Shown: positions 47,562 to 57,386, counted from the stretch's first letter. The stretch is DNA of 64,000 bases from JBKEDC01 sp047972995 (GCA_047972995.1 JBKEBD010000013.1:117112-181111), one strand, 5' to 3'. Numbers and translations: made by a program. Notes: generated by a model not told the origin, from the letters alone.

Positions 47562-48569
47562 ATGGAAAACTTTCAATTTACGATCGACCCAAATTCTCGT
47601 CAATTAAAATATCTGCAATTGGTAGATGCTATTACTCATGCTATTTCTAATCAGGTGTTGCAAGAGGGCGGTTTGCTGCCTTCGGTGAATTATCTTATTA
47701 AGGAGTGTTCCCTTTCGCGCGATACGGTGTTTAAAGCCTACGCGGAGTTGAAAAATCGAGGAGTGATAGTGTCGGTGCCTAATCGGGGATATTTTGTGGC
47801 GAATGCGCACAACAAGGTGCTGCTGTTGCTCGACACGTTGAAATCGTATAAGGAGGTGCTCTATGGTGCGTTTTTAGAATTCTTGCCAGAGAATATTGAA
47901 CTCGATATGCACTTTCACCATTACAACATTGCTTCTTTTGAACGCATCATCGATGAGTCTATTGGTAAGTATTCAGCTTATATTGTGATGAGTTTCGACC
48001 ACCAACGGATGGCTGAAATCATGACTAAACTCCCCATCGACAAATTGTTAGCCATCGATTGGAACATTCATTGTCCTTCGGAATGTTCTACGGTGTATCA
48101 GTCTTTTGGTTCAGGATTATACAATGCCTTGGCATCAGATTTAGATTGCTATGCGCCGTATGAAGAGTTCATTTATGTGTATCCAGAGTTCACCGAGCAT
48201 CCCAAGGTGAGCATCGATATGTTTGAAAGTTTCTGCAAAGATCATGATATTGCTCATCGGGTTATGCGAGACTCGAAAGAGCTTGATGTGCAGCAAGGGC
48301 AGCTTTATTTAACGGTGAGCGACCGTGTGCTTTCTCGACTGCTCGACCAATGCGAATTGAAGCACTTGAAATTGGGAGCCGATGTGGGCGTGCTTTCTTA
48401 CAATGAAACACCCATGAAGAAATACATTAAAGATGGGATATCGGTCATTAGTACCGATTTCTGGGAAATGGGGCGAGTGGCAGCTCGATTTGTAGAAACA
48501 GGAGAATCGGTGAGCAAGTGCATTCCTACGCGACTAATTAAACGGGGGTCGATTGGAAATCACGAATAG
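47562..48569 (+). CDS. GntR-family regulator with sugar-binding-like effector domain
   Basis: The 335-residue protein has an N-terminal winged helix: LVDAITHAISNQVLQEGGLL, PSVNYLIKECSLSRDTVFKA, then GVIVSVPNRGYFV. The remaining 260 residues resemble the LacI/periplasmic-binding fold (AYIVMSFDHQRMAEIM, GVLSYNETPMKKYI, VISTDFWEMGRVAARFV), a GntR form common in Bacteroidota for sugar control. It sits after the SusC/SusD operon on the same strand with its own promoter-like box. Its ligand and targets are unknown. The frame can be extended to GTG 47547, which lies in the box. Confidence 0.86.
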   Translation: MENFQFTIDPNSRQLKYLQLVDAITHAISNQVLQEGGLLPSVNYLIKECSLSRDTVFKAYAELKNRGVIVSVPNRGYFVANAHNKVLLLLDTLKSYKEVLYGAFLEFLPENIELDMHFHHYNIASFERIIDESIGKYSAYIVMSFDHQRMAEIMTKLPIDKLLAIDWNIHCPSECSTVYQSFGSGLYNALASDLDCYAPYEEFIYVYPEFTEHPKVSIDMFESFCKDHDIAHRVMRDSKELDVQQGQLYLTVSDRVLSRLLDQCELKHLKLGADVGVLSYNETPMKKYIKDGISVISTDFWEMGRVAARFVETGESVSKCIPTRLIKRGSIGNHE

Positions 48570-48633
48570 GTTACCAATAAAAGTGAACTTTGCTTTTCGT
48601 TCCCTCCCCAAAAACGAAAAATACGGTAACGCT

Positions 48634-48755
48634 TGCTACTCTTTACAACAAAAATGGACCTTGTCGAATGGTCTGAGTACTTTTTCTCGACACAAAAAAC
48701 CATCTGACGGTTTTGTTACTTTTATCTTCCACAAAAAATCTATCATTTTGCCAAA
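48634..48755. repeat. Degenerate ~41-bp tandem array in the 48570-49083 gap
   Basis: Three divergent units begin at ACTCTTTACAAC (48638), ACTTTTTCTCGA (48679) and ACTTTTATCTTC (48718), each followed by an A-rich CAAAAA core. The first unit closely matches the array at 22.7 kb (TGCTACTCTTTACAACAAAA against AGCTACTTTTTACAACAAAA). No gene is visible in the rest of the 514-bp gap, which is A/T-rich and holds the ROK promoter region. Confidence 0.6.
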
Positions 48756-49083
48756 ATTAGCTTGCCCGGAGATCTTCTTTTGCTGAAACTAACCCATTTC
48801 ACTCTTTATGTCTCCAAATCAGGCAAATCGCTATTTAACTTAAATGAAATATTGAATGGTTTGGTTCTAAGCTATTTCTATATAGTATAACTAAAATAAC
48901 AAAAGTAAATGTATAAATTACTTTTTAAAATATTTTCAAAATACTATTTATCTTTTGAAAATATTTCACACATTGCACCCATCAAAACATAAATCCTGTG
49001 ATTGTAATTTGAACTTTAGGCAGTGCTTGTTATCATAATAAGTATAAAAAATAATAATCTGATTACTACAAAAAAGAAAACTT

Positions 49084-50301
49084 ATGAATTTTTGGGATAC
49101 AAATATAGTAGCGAATTTGTCGGGAGTAGAGAGAAAGCAATTCTTGGCAAAAAGAAATATCATCAGACAATTATACCGAAACGAAACCATGTCGATTGCC
49201 GAGCTGTGCAAACAACTCATGTTTAGCACGCCAACGGCTGTGGGTTTCATGAATGCACTAATTGAAGATGGTTTTGTAGAAGAACGTGGAGTGGGCGACT
49301 CGCTGGGAGGAAGAAAGCCCATGCAATATGGCTTGAAACCAAATTCATTTTATGTGTTGGGGGTAGATGTTGGGCTCAGGACATTGCGTATGACCTTATT
49401 TTCTAATCAGTTGGAGTGCCAATACAAATGGGATGAAAAACCATTCGATTTAGTGAACGGTAAAGACATGGTTTCGGTGTTGGAAACCTACATTAAAGAC
49501 TTTATTCAGGAACTAACCATCGACCCCTCTTTGCTCATTGGCATTGGTTTAATCATGCCCGGACTGATTAACCCCAAAAATGGAATTAATTACACATTTC
49601 TTATACAAGAAACCGAGAATTTAGCCTCAGAGTTATCGCAACGTTTGGGGCGTCTGGTTTTCTTAGAAAACGATGCCCGTGCTCGTGCTTTAGCAGAATA
49701 TCGCCACGGAGCAGCGCGAAATTCAAGAAATGCCATGATTGTTTATGTGGGCAATGGATTGGGGCTAGGCATGGTGCTCGATGGCAAAATGCACCTAGGG
49801 AAGTCGGGGTTTGCGGGAGAATTCAGCCACATTCCCATAGAGAACAACACGCATTTGTGCAATTGCGGAAAAGTGGGCTGTTTGGAAACCATAGCTTCGG
49901 GAGGGGCTTTGGTGCGCATGGCGGAAGAAGAAATGAACAAAGGAAAGGCAACAACATTGAAATCTGTGCTTCAAGAGCATGGCAGCTTAACGCCAGAACT
50001 CATTGTAGAAGCCGCCTTGCAAGGCGATCACCTATCGATATCACTCATCAATAAGATTGGAGCTAATTTAGGAAAAGGAGTTTCTTATTTGGTGCAGATT
50101 TTAAACCCCGAAAAAGTAGTTTTAGTGGGGCGTGTGTCGAGAGTGGGCGATATGTTTGTAAACTCGGTATCGCAAGCTTTATATCGTTATTGTATTCCGA
50201 AACTTCGGGAAGATGTTACCGTGGAAATGTCCAAACTCAATTCCGAGGCAGGGCTGCTGGGTGCTGCCACCATCGTAATTGAAACAATGCTATCGAACTA
50301 A
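49084..50301 (+). CDS. ROK-family transcriptional regulator (NagC/XylR-like)
   Basis: The 405-residue protein has an N-terminal winged helix (TMSIAELCKQLMFSTPTAVG) and a sugar-kinase-like ROK domain. Marks are GVDVGLRTLRMTLF, LENDARARALAEY, VGNGLGLGMVLDGKMHLGKS, GFAGEFSHIPI and the zinc-binding CNCGKVGCLETIASGG. ROK regulators of this form respond to GlcNAc-6-P, xylose or glucose. It precedes the broken SusC, the NagB-like gene and the GH20 remnant, so control of GlcNAc use is the best inference. Control of the xylose genes at 60 kb cannot be excluded. Confidence 0.9.
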   Translation: MNFWDTNIVANLSGVERKQFLAKRNIIRQLYRNETMSIAELCKQLMFSTPTAVGFMNALIEDGFVEERGVGDSLGGRKPMQYGLKPNSFYVLGVDVGLRTLRMTLFSNQLECQYKWDEKPFDLVNGKDMVSVLETYIKDFIQELTIDPSLLIGIGLIMPGLINPKNGINYTFLIQETENLASELSQRLGRLVFLENDARARALAEYRHGAARNSRNAMIVYVGNGLGLGMVLDGKMHLGKSGFAGEFSHIPIENNTHLCNCGKVGCLETIASGGALVRMAEEEMNKGKATTLKSVLQEHGSLTPELIVEAALQGDHLSISLINKIGANLGKGVSYLVQILNPEKVVLVGRVSRVGDMFVNSVSQALYRYCIPKLREDVTVEMSKLNSEAGLLGAATIVIETMLSN

Positions 50302-50402
50302 CCTTTAGCTTGCAACCATGAGCTAAACCAGTATATGTTATCGAGGTGGGGACGTCAAAACCTACGACAAACTTTTTACTAACTGATCTAATTTTTTTGG
50401 TT

Positions 50403-50669
50403 ATGAAACACTTGTTTTTTTAAATTCTGATGCTGACCTCGGGCTCGCTCATGGCTCAGCATACCGTAAATGGGAAAGTGATTTCGGCACAAGATGGCGA
50501 AAGCTTACCTGGCGTGAATGTGGTGGTTAAAGGTACTACGCAAGGTACTATTCCCAACATTGACGGTAATTTTTCTCTTCAAGTGGAAAGCAAAGTTGCT
50601 GTTCTGCAATTCTCCTTCATTGGCTTCCAAAGCCAAGAGGTTTTGGTGGGAAACCAGAAAAGTAAATAA
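50403..50669 (+). pseudogene. Broken SusC N-terminus (frameshift and truncation)
   Basis: ATG 50403 reads MKHLFF then TAA. If one T is added to the T run near 50416, the frame becomes MKHLFFLILMLTSGSLMAQ, a signal peptide. It continues into a SusC-type regulatory domain (HTVNGKVISAQDGESLPGVN, NIDGNFSLQV) and stops at 50669 after FIGFQSQEVLVGNQKSK. The plug and barrel are absent, so this is a remnant. It lies between the ROK gene and the NagB-like gene. Confidence 0.8.
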
Positions 50670-50680
50670 AAGTAAGTCAA

Positions 50681-50735
50681 TAAATAATCAGCCCAGTGCC
50701 TTTGCTCTTCCCCTCGGGGGAGCTAGAGGGGGCTT
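50681..50735 (+). repeat. Start-codon-proximal hairpin element, copy C
   Basis: AATAATCAGCCCAGTGCC is followed by an inner hairpin (CTTCCCC 50707-50713 with GGGGGAG 50716-50722) and the outer AGCCC/GGGCT stem (50690-50694 with 50730-50734). It ends 16 bases before ATG 50751. Confidence 0.7.
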
Positions 50736-50750
50736 TAATTAATAATCCAT

Positions 50751-53060
50751 ATGGTCTTTTCAAACGTAGAACAGCAGTTTATTGCACGTTCAAAAGTGCA
50801 TTCAACGAACACCAAGATACCCTATATCATGGTGGACAACTTTCCTAAGCTAGGTTTACTCACGTCCTTGCGTTTTCTCGAATGGGTGAGTGAAAACCCA
50901 GAAGGTGTAATCAGTCTGCCCACAGGCAAAACACCCGAATACTTTATTAAGTGGACGCAATTTATGCTCGAAAACTGGGACAATGCGAAGGGCAAGGCAA
51001 TTCGCAAGGAATATAATCTGCAAGTGGACAAGAAACCAAGCCTGAGCAAGCTCTATTTTGTGCAAATCGATGAGTTCTATCCGATTTCGTCGTCACAACA
51101 CAACAGCTTTTATTCCTATGTGAAGCAATTTTATATTGAAGGTTTCGGGCTCGACCCCAAGCGAGCTATCTTGATTAATTGCGATGAAATAGCTTTGCCT
51201 AATGGGAGGACATTTGCAGACGTGTTTCCTGACAACGATGTAGATATTCTTTTGCGCTATCGTGAGGCAAAAACACCCATCGAGCAAGAGCAAAAGCAAG
51301 CCATCTTTGCTATCGACGACTGGTGCAGCGAATATGAAAATAAGGTGAGAGCCTTAGGTGGTATTGGCTTCTTCTTGGGTGGAATTGGTCCTGATGGGCA
51401 TATTGCCTTCAATACTCGCGGATCTAATCTATTTTCAACCACCCGACTCACGCCCACCAACTTCGAAACCCAAGCCGTGTCGGCAGGCGATTTAGGGGGA
51501 ATAGAGGTGAGTCGCACTCGATTGGTCATTACCATCGGATTGGAAACCATTACGTACAATCCCGATGCTACAGCCATCATTTTTGGTGCTGGTGAAGCCA
51601 AAGCTCTGGTCATTAAAGATGCACTTGAAGCCGAAAGCTCGGTGCTTTTCCCTGCCACTGTGCTACAACGCCTGCCCAATGCTCGTTTCTACATTACCGA
51701 AGGAGCTGGGGTGCAGCTAAAAGACAGTGTGGATGCTTACTATAAAAACGGGGAATGGACACACGCCAAAACAGAGCGTGCCGTGATTGAACTTTGTCAA
51801 AAACTAGACAAATACGGGCATCGCCTTACGGTGGACGACTTGAAGAAAGACGACTACTGCCGATTGATTCCGAATTTAGGCGAAGACACCGTGAAAAGTG
51901 TAATAGATTCAATTGAGGCAAAAATAAATCGAGGATTACAGAAGGAAACCAACCAGGTGTTCTACCACACAGGTCCGCACCACGACGATATCATGCTCGG
52001 ATTAATGCCACACCTGAACAGCATTACCAATTCCGACAATGAGTCGCATTTTTCGGTGCTTACTTCGGGTTTCACTGCCGTTACCAATCAGTTCATTATC
52101 GATGCACTTATCGACACGAAACAGTTTCTCGATGATGATCGTATGATGATGGTGAACTATCCTGATTTCTTCACCTCTGGCTATAAACACAAGTGGGACA
52201 AAGATGTATATCACTACCTAAACAAAGTGGCGCAACGCGAAGCCCACGAGCGAAGAAGAGGCTTAGCTCATCGTTTAGTGCGTGGCATTGTGAACATTTG
52301 GGAAGTGAAATCGAAAGAACAATTGCGTAATACCATTGAGAGTATTTTGTCGATTTTACGAGCTAGCTATGATGGCGAGAAAAATCCAAACAAGATTCAA
52401 AAACTAAAAGGAATGTTGCGCGAATATGAAGAAGAACTCGTGTGGGCATACTATGGTGTGCAGGTGAAAAATGTGTATCATCTTCGGTTGGGCTTCTACA
52501 CTGGCGACATCTTCACCGAACAACCCCAGCGTGAGCGCGATGCGTTGCCATTGCTTGAAGAGTTGAGGAAATATAAACCCAATGTTATTAGTCTTGCGCT
52601 CGACCCCGAGGGAAGTGGTCCCGACACACACTACAAGATGTTGCAAGTTATTGCTGAAGCCGTGCGAATGTGGAGCAAGGAAGAAGATTTGAGCAACCTG
52701 CGTATTTGGGGCTATCGCAATGTGTGGTTTAAGTTTCAACCATCGGAGGTAAACATGATTGTGCCCGTAAACATGAATGACTTAGCTATATTGCATCATT
52801 CATTCGAAAATTGCTATCTTACTCAAGTAAATGCTTCTTTCCCAAGCTTCGAGCACGACGGAATGTTTAGCGATTTGGCGCAGCGCAATTGGGGAAATCA
52901 ACTCAAACCAATTCAATTGTTGTTGGGCAAAGATTTCTTCTACACGCACCAAGAATCTAAACTGCGTGCTAGTCACGGCTTAGTGTTCTTACGCGAAATG
53001 AACATGGAAGAATTTATTGCCCAAGCCAGCGAACTAGAGAAATCGGTAGAGGGAGTGTAA
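50751..53060 (+). CDS. NagB-like glucosamine-6-phosphate deaminase fused to PIG-L/LmbE domain
   Basis: The 769-residue protein joins two domains. Residues about 40-330 are NagB-like: SLPTGKTPEYFIKW, FVQIDEFYPIS, the active-site GGIGPDGHIAFNTRGS and ITIGLETI. Residues about 400-700 are PIG-L/LmbE-like with the zinc motif HTGPHHDDIMLGLMPHL and a later ALDPEGSGPDTHYK. NagB converts GlcN-6-P to Fru-6-P and ammonia; PIG-L enzymes remove N-acetyl groups. Together they could process GlcNAc-phosphate, which is an inference. The fusion is known in Bacteroides-type NagB proteins. It lies between a SusC remnant and a GH20 remnant. Confidence 0.85.
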   Translation: MVFSNVEQQFIARSKVHSTNTKIPYIMVDNFPKLGLLTSLRFLEWVSENPEGVISLPTGKTPEYFIKWTQFMLENWDNAKGKAIRKEYNLQVDKKPSLSKLYFVQIDEFYPISSSQHNSFYSYVKQFYIEGFGLDPKRAILINCDEIALPNGRTFADVFPDNDVDILLRYREAKTPIEQEQKQAIFAIDDWCSEYENKVRALGGIGFFLGGIGPDGHIAFNTRGSNLFSTTRLTPTNFETQAVSAGDLGGIEVSRTRLVITIGLETITYNPDATAIIFGAGEAKALVIKDALEAESSVLFPATVLQRLPNARFYITEGAGVQLKDSVDAYYKNGEWTHAKTERAVIELCQKLDKYGHRLTVDDLKKDDYCRLIPNLGEDTVKSVIDSIEAKINRGLQKETNQVFYHTGPHHDDIMLGLMPHLNSITNSDNESHFSVLTSGFTAVTNQFIIDALIDTKQFLDDDRMMMVNYPDFFTSGYKHKWDKDVYHYLNKVAQREAHERRRGLAHRLVRGIVNIWEVKSKEQLRNTIESILSILRASYDGEKNPNKIQKLKGMLREYEEELVWAYYGVQVKNVYHLRLGFYTGDIFTEQPQRERDALPLLEELRKYKPNVISLALDPEGSGPDTHYKMLQVIAEAVRMWSKEEDLSNLRIWGYRNVWFKFQPSEVNMIVPVNMNDLAILHHSFENCYLTQVNASFPSFEHDGMFSDLAQRNWGNQLKPIQLLLGKDFFYTHQESKLRASHGLVFLREMNMEEFIAQASELEKSVEGV

Positions 53061-53194
53061 TGTTTTTAATGTGTGATTTAGTGTGAAGTTGTGAGCTGAG
53101 CAAATGTAGAAGGTTAATTTGTTAGCGGAACGACTTCACACTTTCGCACCCTGCACCGCGAAAATAAACCAAGAAATATATAAAACCTCATACC

Positions 53195-54345
53195 AGCTCC
53201 GAATGCCATGCGCATACATGAAGGCTTTTTTCATGAAAAAGAGTTGCACATAGAAAGTAAACGACCTCATGAATTGGGCACGGCAGTTGTTGTTTAGGGG
53301 AAATACATAAAAATAGACCCCAAAGCTAAAGCAGTCATCGAGCTAATTACCGATGAGCTCATGCTAGATGAAGCCTATGTGTTAGACATTCAGCCTCAAA
53401 GCATTCAAATTAAATAGGCAAGCCAATCGGGCTTTGTGCATGGCATGATGAGCCTGCTGCAACTTTTCGACCAATACGGAAAGAGCGAACATGGTATTCC
53501 TGGTCTTTCTATTGCCGATGAGACGCAATACGCTTGGCGTGGAATGCATCTCGATGTGTGTCGCCATTTTTTCGATGTAGATTTCATAAAGAAAATGCTG
53601 GAAGGCATGGCTTATCACAAGCTAAATGTTTTCATTGGCACTTTACCGACGACCAAGGATGGCGCATTGAAATTAAGAAGTATCCAAAGCTCACCGAACA
53701 AGGCGGTTGGTGCGAGGAAACCATATTAAATCACATGGCAAATCATCCAAAACAATATGATGGCGTGCGCTATGGCGGATTCTACACCCAGAAGGAAATA
53801 AAAGAAGTAGTAGATTATGCCAGCAGACTAGGCATAATGGTAGTGCCTGAAATTGAAATGCCCGGTCATGCCGTGGCTACTGCTCGGGTTTGTCCTTACT
53901 TGAGCTGCACAGGAAATCCGCAGCCTTTCAACGAATGGGGCGTGAGCGACGATGTGTTTTGTGCCGGAAACGAACGGGTGTTTCAGTTCCTGCAAGATGT
54001 GCTCAATGAAGTGATTCCGCTGTTTCCCTCGCCCTATATTCACATTGGTAGCGACGAATGTCCTAAAGATAAAGGGGAAGCTTGCCCCAAATGCCTAATG
54101 GTTGATGGAGTGCAGAACATCAAGTGATGGTTTATTTCGGAACTATGCCAGCAGTGAAAGCAGCCGTAACATCAGGAGCTGTTTATCAGTTTCTGGAAGG
54201 CGAATTTAGCGCAGCAGATATAGACTTTTCAGCTTGCACCAAGCAAACAGTGCAGAAAGGCATTCACCCCGATGAAAATGCCCGCAGCATTTCTTTGCCG
54301 AGCGAATAACAGGCTATTTAGAAGTGCCCAAAACGGAACAGTAAT
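53195..54345 (+). pseudogene. GH20 beta-N-acetylhexosaminidase pseudogene
   Basis: GH20 sequence is spread over several frames. The N-terminal domain (DEAYVLDIQPQSIQIK) hits TAG at 53415-53417 and carries on as FVHGMMSLLQLFDQYG. The catalytic barrel begins YAWRGMHLDVCRHFFDVDFI; a lost T in the run near 53630 shifts the frame to FHWHFTDDQGWRIEIKKYPK. Further blocks are GIMVVPEIEMPGHAVA and the catalytic D-E pair in YIHIGSDECPKDKG. After KCLMVDG homology breaks off, and scattered C-terminal pieces (HPDENARS, ITGYLEVPKTEQ) follow to about 54345. An earlier in-frame stop lies near 53290. The gene is dead. Confidence 0.88.
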
Positions 54346-54397
54346 ATTCGATAATTTACGCGGCGAGGCTTTGCACGAGAAGATAAAGGAGTTGTTG

Positions 54398-54760
54398 TAG
54401 TATATGGTTGGGGGTAATGTATGAAAGATGAGAATTTAAATTGTAGAACTGACAGTTTGTAAGTAGCCACGAAGTGGCAAAGTATAATAGTCCCTATGTT
54501 TGTAATCAGAAACAAGAAAGGCATAAGCCAAGAGTATTATGTTTGAAGTTGACAAATAATTTACAAATTAATACTATGACTTACATTATCATCCCACTAT
54601 CATCCGAAAGTTTTTTTCGAGATTCAATAAAAAGCCTGAAGAATTCCTATTTTTGGTTTCACCAAAAAATCAAAAAATATGGGACTCTTCAGGCGCAACA
54701 ACAATACAGATTAACCAGTAATCAAGCAAATTTTAGATCTAATTCCTGCGAGGCTTTTCT
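54398..54760. other. Gap with a dispersed-repeat motif; no recognised gene
   Basis: The gap holds a GTAGCCACGAAGTGGCAAAG motif near 54463 that resembles one at about 63424, and a nested inverted repeat at 54634-54694. A 96-residue open frame at 54474 has no recognisable features and crosses the inverted repeat, so it is not called a gene. Confidence 0.4.
54634..54694. repeat. Nested inverted repeat
   Basis: GCCTGAAGA at 54634 pairs with TCTTCAGGC ending at 54694. An inner ATTTTTGG/CCAAAAAAT hairpin lies within it. It may be a terminator-like end for the minus-strand esterase or a small mobile remnant. Confidence 0.5.
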
Positions 54761-55552
54761 TTAGCGAGTGTAACTAAACACCCACTGCAAGCAGTCATTA
54801 GAAAAAGCATCTCTCACGGCTTGTTGGTGGTCACTATTAGGCATAATCTTAAATTTCACTTGCCCTCCTGCTGCTTGAACCTCATTAAGAAATGGTTCCA
54901 CTGCCGAAACATTTACAACATTGTCATTAGCACCGATTATAGCGTAAATTGGTGTTTGCTTCACACTGTCAGCAACAACCGAACGGGGAATAGAAACAGC
55001 AGGCATAGCCGCTGCAAATAGGTCAGGATAGTCGGATAGCATTCGCCAAACCCCGGCTCCACCCGAAGAGGCTCCTAACACATATATCCTGTTATCATCA
55101 ACGGAATGCGAAGAAACAAAACTATCAATCCAATTTTTAAGAACAACACTCATTTGTGTGCCGTTGGTTGCTGTAATTTCGCTCCATGAGCGGTTAGCAG
55201 CACATTGAGGTACTAAAAAAATAGAACTTAGTCCTTGTGACGAAAGAAAGTTGGCTATATCGGAAACTCCGCCTGTACGCAGTTGTGAAGCATTGTCATT
55301 CCCATTACCGCTATGACCGTGCAGAAAAATTACAAGAATGGAAGGTTTTTCATTTTCCTGATTAAACGATATTTCTCGGAACGGTAAATTTACATTTAGA
55401 TAGCTGTATTCACCTTTCTCAAAAACAAATTCTTCTGTTTCCTCAGTTTCTTTTATCGACCCGTTGTCGTTGTCCATGTTTTCTTTATTGCAACCACAAA
55501 TTGTGAGAAGCAATGTTAGTAAAATAGTAAAGTTCATTTTTAAATAATTCAT
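54761..55552 (-). CDS. Alpha/beta-hydrolase esterase lipoprotein
   Basis: The 263-residue protein has a lipoprotein signal (MNFTILLTLLLTICGC). The hydrolase core has the oxyanion region VIFLHGHSGNGND, a PQCAANRSWSE segment, the nucleophile elbow VLGASSGGAGVWRM (GxSxG with Ser), a C-terminal aspartate in IIGANDNVV and histidine in MPNSDHQQAV. It resembles PHB-depolymerase and feruloyl-esterase-like (LpqC/CE1-type) enzymes of Bacteroidota. A carbohydrate-ester or peptide substrate outside the cell is an inference. ATG 55537 is an alternative start. Confidence 0.85.
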   Translation of the reverse strand: MNYLKMNFTILLTLLLTICGCNKENMDNDNGSIKETEETEEFVFEKGEYSYLNVNLPFREISFNQENEKPSILVIFLHGHSGNGNDNASQLRTGGVSDIANFLSSQGLSSIFLVPQCAANRSWSEITATNGTQMSVVLKNWIDSFVSSHSVDDNRIYVLGASSGGAGVWRMLSDYPDLFAAAMPAVSIPRSVVADSVKQTPIYAIIGANDNVVNVSAVEPFLNEVQAAGGQVKFKIMPNSDHQQAVRDAFSNDCLQWVFSYTR

Positions 55553-55977
55553 TTTAATAACTTGAGTTTCGGATAAGATTTTGCCTCAGGTAAAAATATA
55601 TGTAAAGTTGATTTCTGAGGTTTTTTGACTTAGACTACTCTGTACCTACATGGTTTAAGGTTGCTTATGGAAACCTATATTGATACTTTCCCACATCAGC
55701 TTACTTTACAACGGTATAAAATAGTATTAAGACTTATGTGAAGCCACTCCAAGTAAAGCGCATTGCTAGGTATTTGGTATCATTATATCTCCATGCTATT
55801 TTGTCATTCGGCAGCTGCATTTCTCTAAGAAATATTAGTAAATGGATGGCTAGTTTCACGCGTAATTAAAGCGACTAACAGTGATTCTACAACCCAAACT
55901 ACTGTATATGCTACCATTTTTACTTGTTGGTTTTTTATGTTTATTCCTTTGTATATCTTTATGAGATAGGAACAAAA
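55553..55977. other. Intergenic gap with no recognised gene
   Basis: I see no gene or clear repeat in these 425 bases. A near-consensus -7 box TATCTTTA lies about 20 bases before the AraC remnant at 55978. Confidence 0.4.
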
Positions 55978-56879
55978 ATGGATATGACTGACTTAAAACG
56001 CATCGAACAAGTATCGTATATAAACGAGCTAAAAGGAGTAGAAACGAAGCATCCGCTGGTAACAGCTTTTGACTATAAGAATGCTACGATTGGGCATTAT
56101 CCTGAAGGGGGACTATGTTTACGGTGTATATACGATGTATTTTAAAGAAACTAATTGCGGAGAAATGCGCTATGGGCGTACAACATACGATTATGAGGAT
56201 GGGGCGCTGATGTTTCTAGCTCCTGGACAAATAGTGGGTGTGCCTTATCATGCACCCGATGCAGATGTTCCGCAAGGACGTTGCATTGCTTTTCATCCTG
56301 ATTTTCTTTTAGGCACTGGCTTGGCTGATAAGATTAAGGAGTATTCTTTTTTCTCTTATGAGGCTAATGAGGCTTTGCACTTGTCGCAACGTGAGCGGAA
56401 ATATATTCCACAAGATAGTGTTTGAATTGGACCAAAATATTGATGTATATAGTAAGCGTATAATAGTAAGTGAGATTGAAACGTTATTGAATTATTGTAT
56501 GCGTTTTTATGACCGTCAGTTTATCACTCGCGAAAAGACTAATAAGGGAGTGCTTACTCGCTTCTCCGACATATTAAATGCTTACTTAGATAGCAATGAG
56601 CCGAAGGAGAATGGTTTGCCATCGGTTGCTTACTTTGCTGATAAGCTGAACCTATCGCCTAACTACTTTGGGGATCTTGTGAAGCGAGAAACTGGAAAGA
56701 GTGCAAAAGAGCAAATTCAGTTGCAGCTGATTCGAAAAGCTAAGGATTTAATTTACGATAATCAGAGATCGATAAGTGAGATTTCTTATGAGTTAGGTTT
56801 TCATTATCCTCAGCACTTCAGCCGATTGTTTAAGAATGAGACGGGCATGACACCTAATGAGTTTCGGAACTTGAATTGA
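55978..56879 (+). pseudogene. AraC-family regulator broken by two frameshifts
   Basis: The frame from ATG 55978 (MDMTDLKRIEQVSYINELKG) leaves homology at the G run 56107-56111, where one extra G shifts GHYPEGDYVYGVYTMYFKE into another frame. A second shift near 56397-56405 moves HLSQRERK into FHKIVFELDQNIDVYSKR. The C-terminal AraC helix-turn-helix is otherwise intact: LPSVAYFADKLNLSPNYFGD and ISEISYELGFHYPQHFSRLF. If the gene is translated as read, the DNA-binding part is lost. The cupin gene follows after 66 bp. Confidence 0.85.
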
Positions 56880-56945
56880 AAAGGATTGAGAATATTATTG
56901 TAACAACTATGTTCATTCTGCTAATTACTAATTACTTGTAGCACC

Positions 56946-57386
56946 ATGGCACAAAACACAAATGATATGCACAAAAGCATCAGAAAATACACAGAGACTG
57001 TAAAAGGTTCTGCTGACTTATTTGTCGGAGAAGTTGAAGTGGGTATGATTTTAAACCCAACAAAAGAACCTTATTATATGAGTGCAGGAAATGTAAAGTT
57101 TCATACTAAAGCTCGCACAAATTGGCATACGCATGATAATGGACAAGTGTTAGTAGTAACCAACGGCATAGGATATTATCAAGAGGAAGGTAAGGAGATT
57201 GCTGTTATTCGCGAGGGTGATGTAGTGAAGATTCCTGCTTTTGTGAAACATTGGCACGGAGCATCACACGAAGCGAGTATGACTCATATTGCAATCATTT
57301 CGGAAGCTGATAAGAAGACAGTTGTAGATTGGATGGAGCCTGTAACTGATGAGCAATTTGATGAAATCCTGAAATCAAGAAAATAG
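56946..57386 (+). CDS. Small cupin-domain protein
   Basis: The 146-residue protein is a single cupin barrel. Motif 1 is TNWHTHDNGQVLVVTNG, with the metal-ligand histidines and a Gln where many cupins have Glu. Motif 2 is GDVVKIPAFVKHWHGAS with further histidines. Metal binding is likely and the substrate is unknown. In Bacteroides-type genomes cupins like this sit with AraC regulators, zinc alcohol dehydrogenases and flavodoxins, all of which are found here as intact or broken genes. Confidence 0.85.
   Translation: MAQNTNDMHKSIRKYTETVKGSADLFVGEVEVGMILNPTKEPYYMSAGNVKFHTKARTNWHTHDNGQVLVVTNGIGYYQEEGKEIAVIREGDVVKIPAFVKHWHGASHEASMTHIAIISEADKKTVVDWMEPVTDEQFDEILKSRK

Noticed and set aside
48553..48786. 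77-residue frame after the GntR gene
   Set aside because: It lies in the degenerate tandem array and overlaps the end of the regulator.
54474..54764. 96-residue plus-strand frame beside the GH20 remnant
   Set aside because: It crosses a nested inverted repeat, shows no domain and overlaps the esterase stop; it is probably chance.
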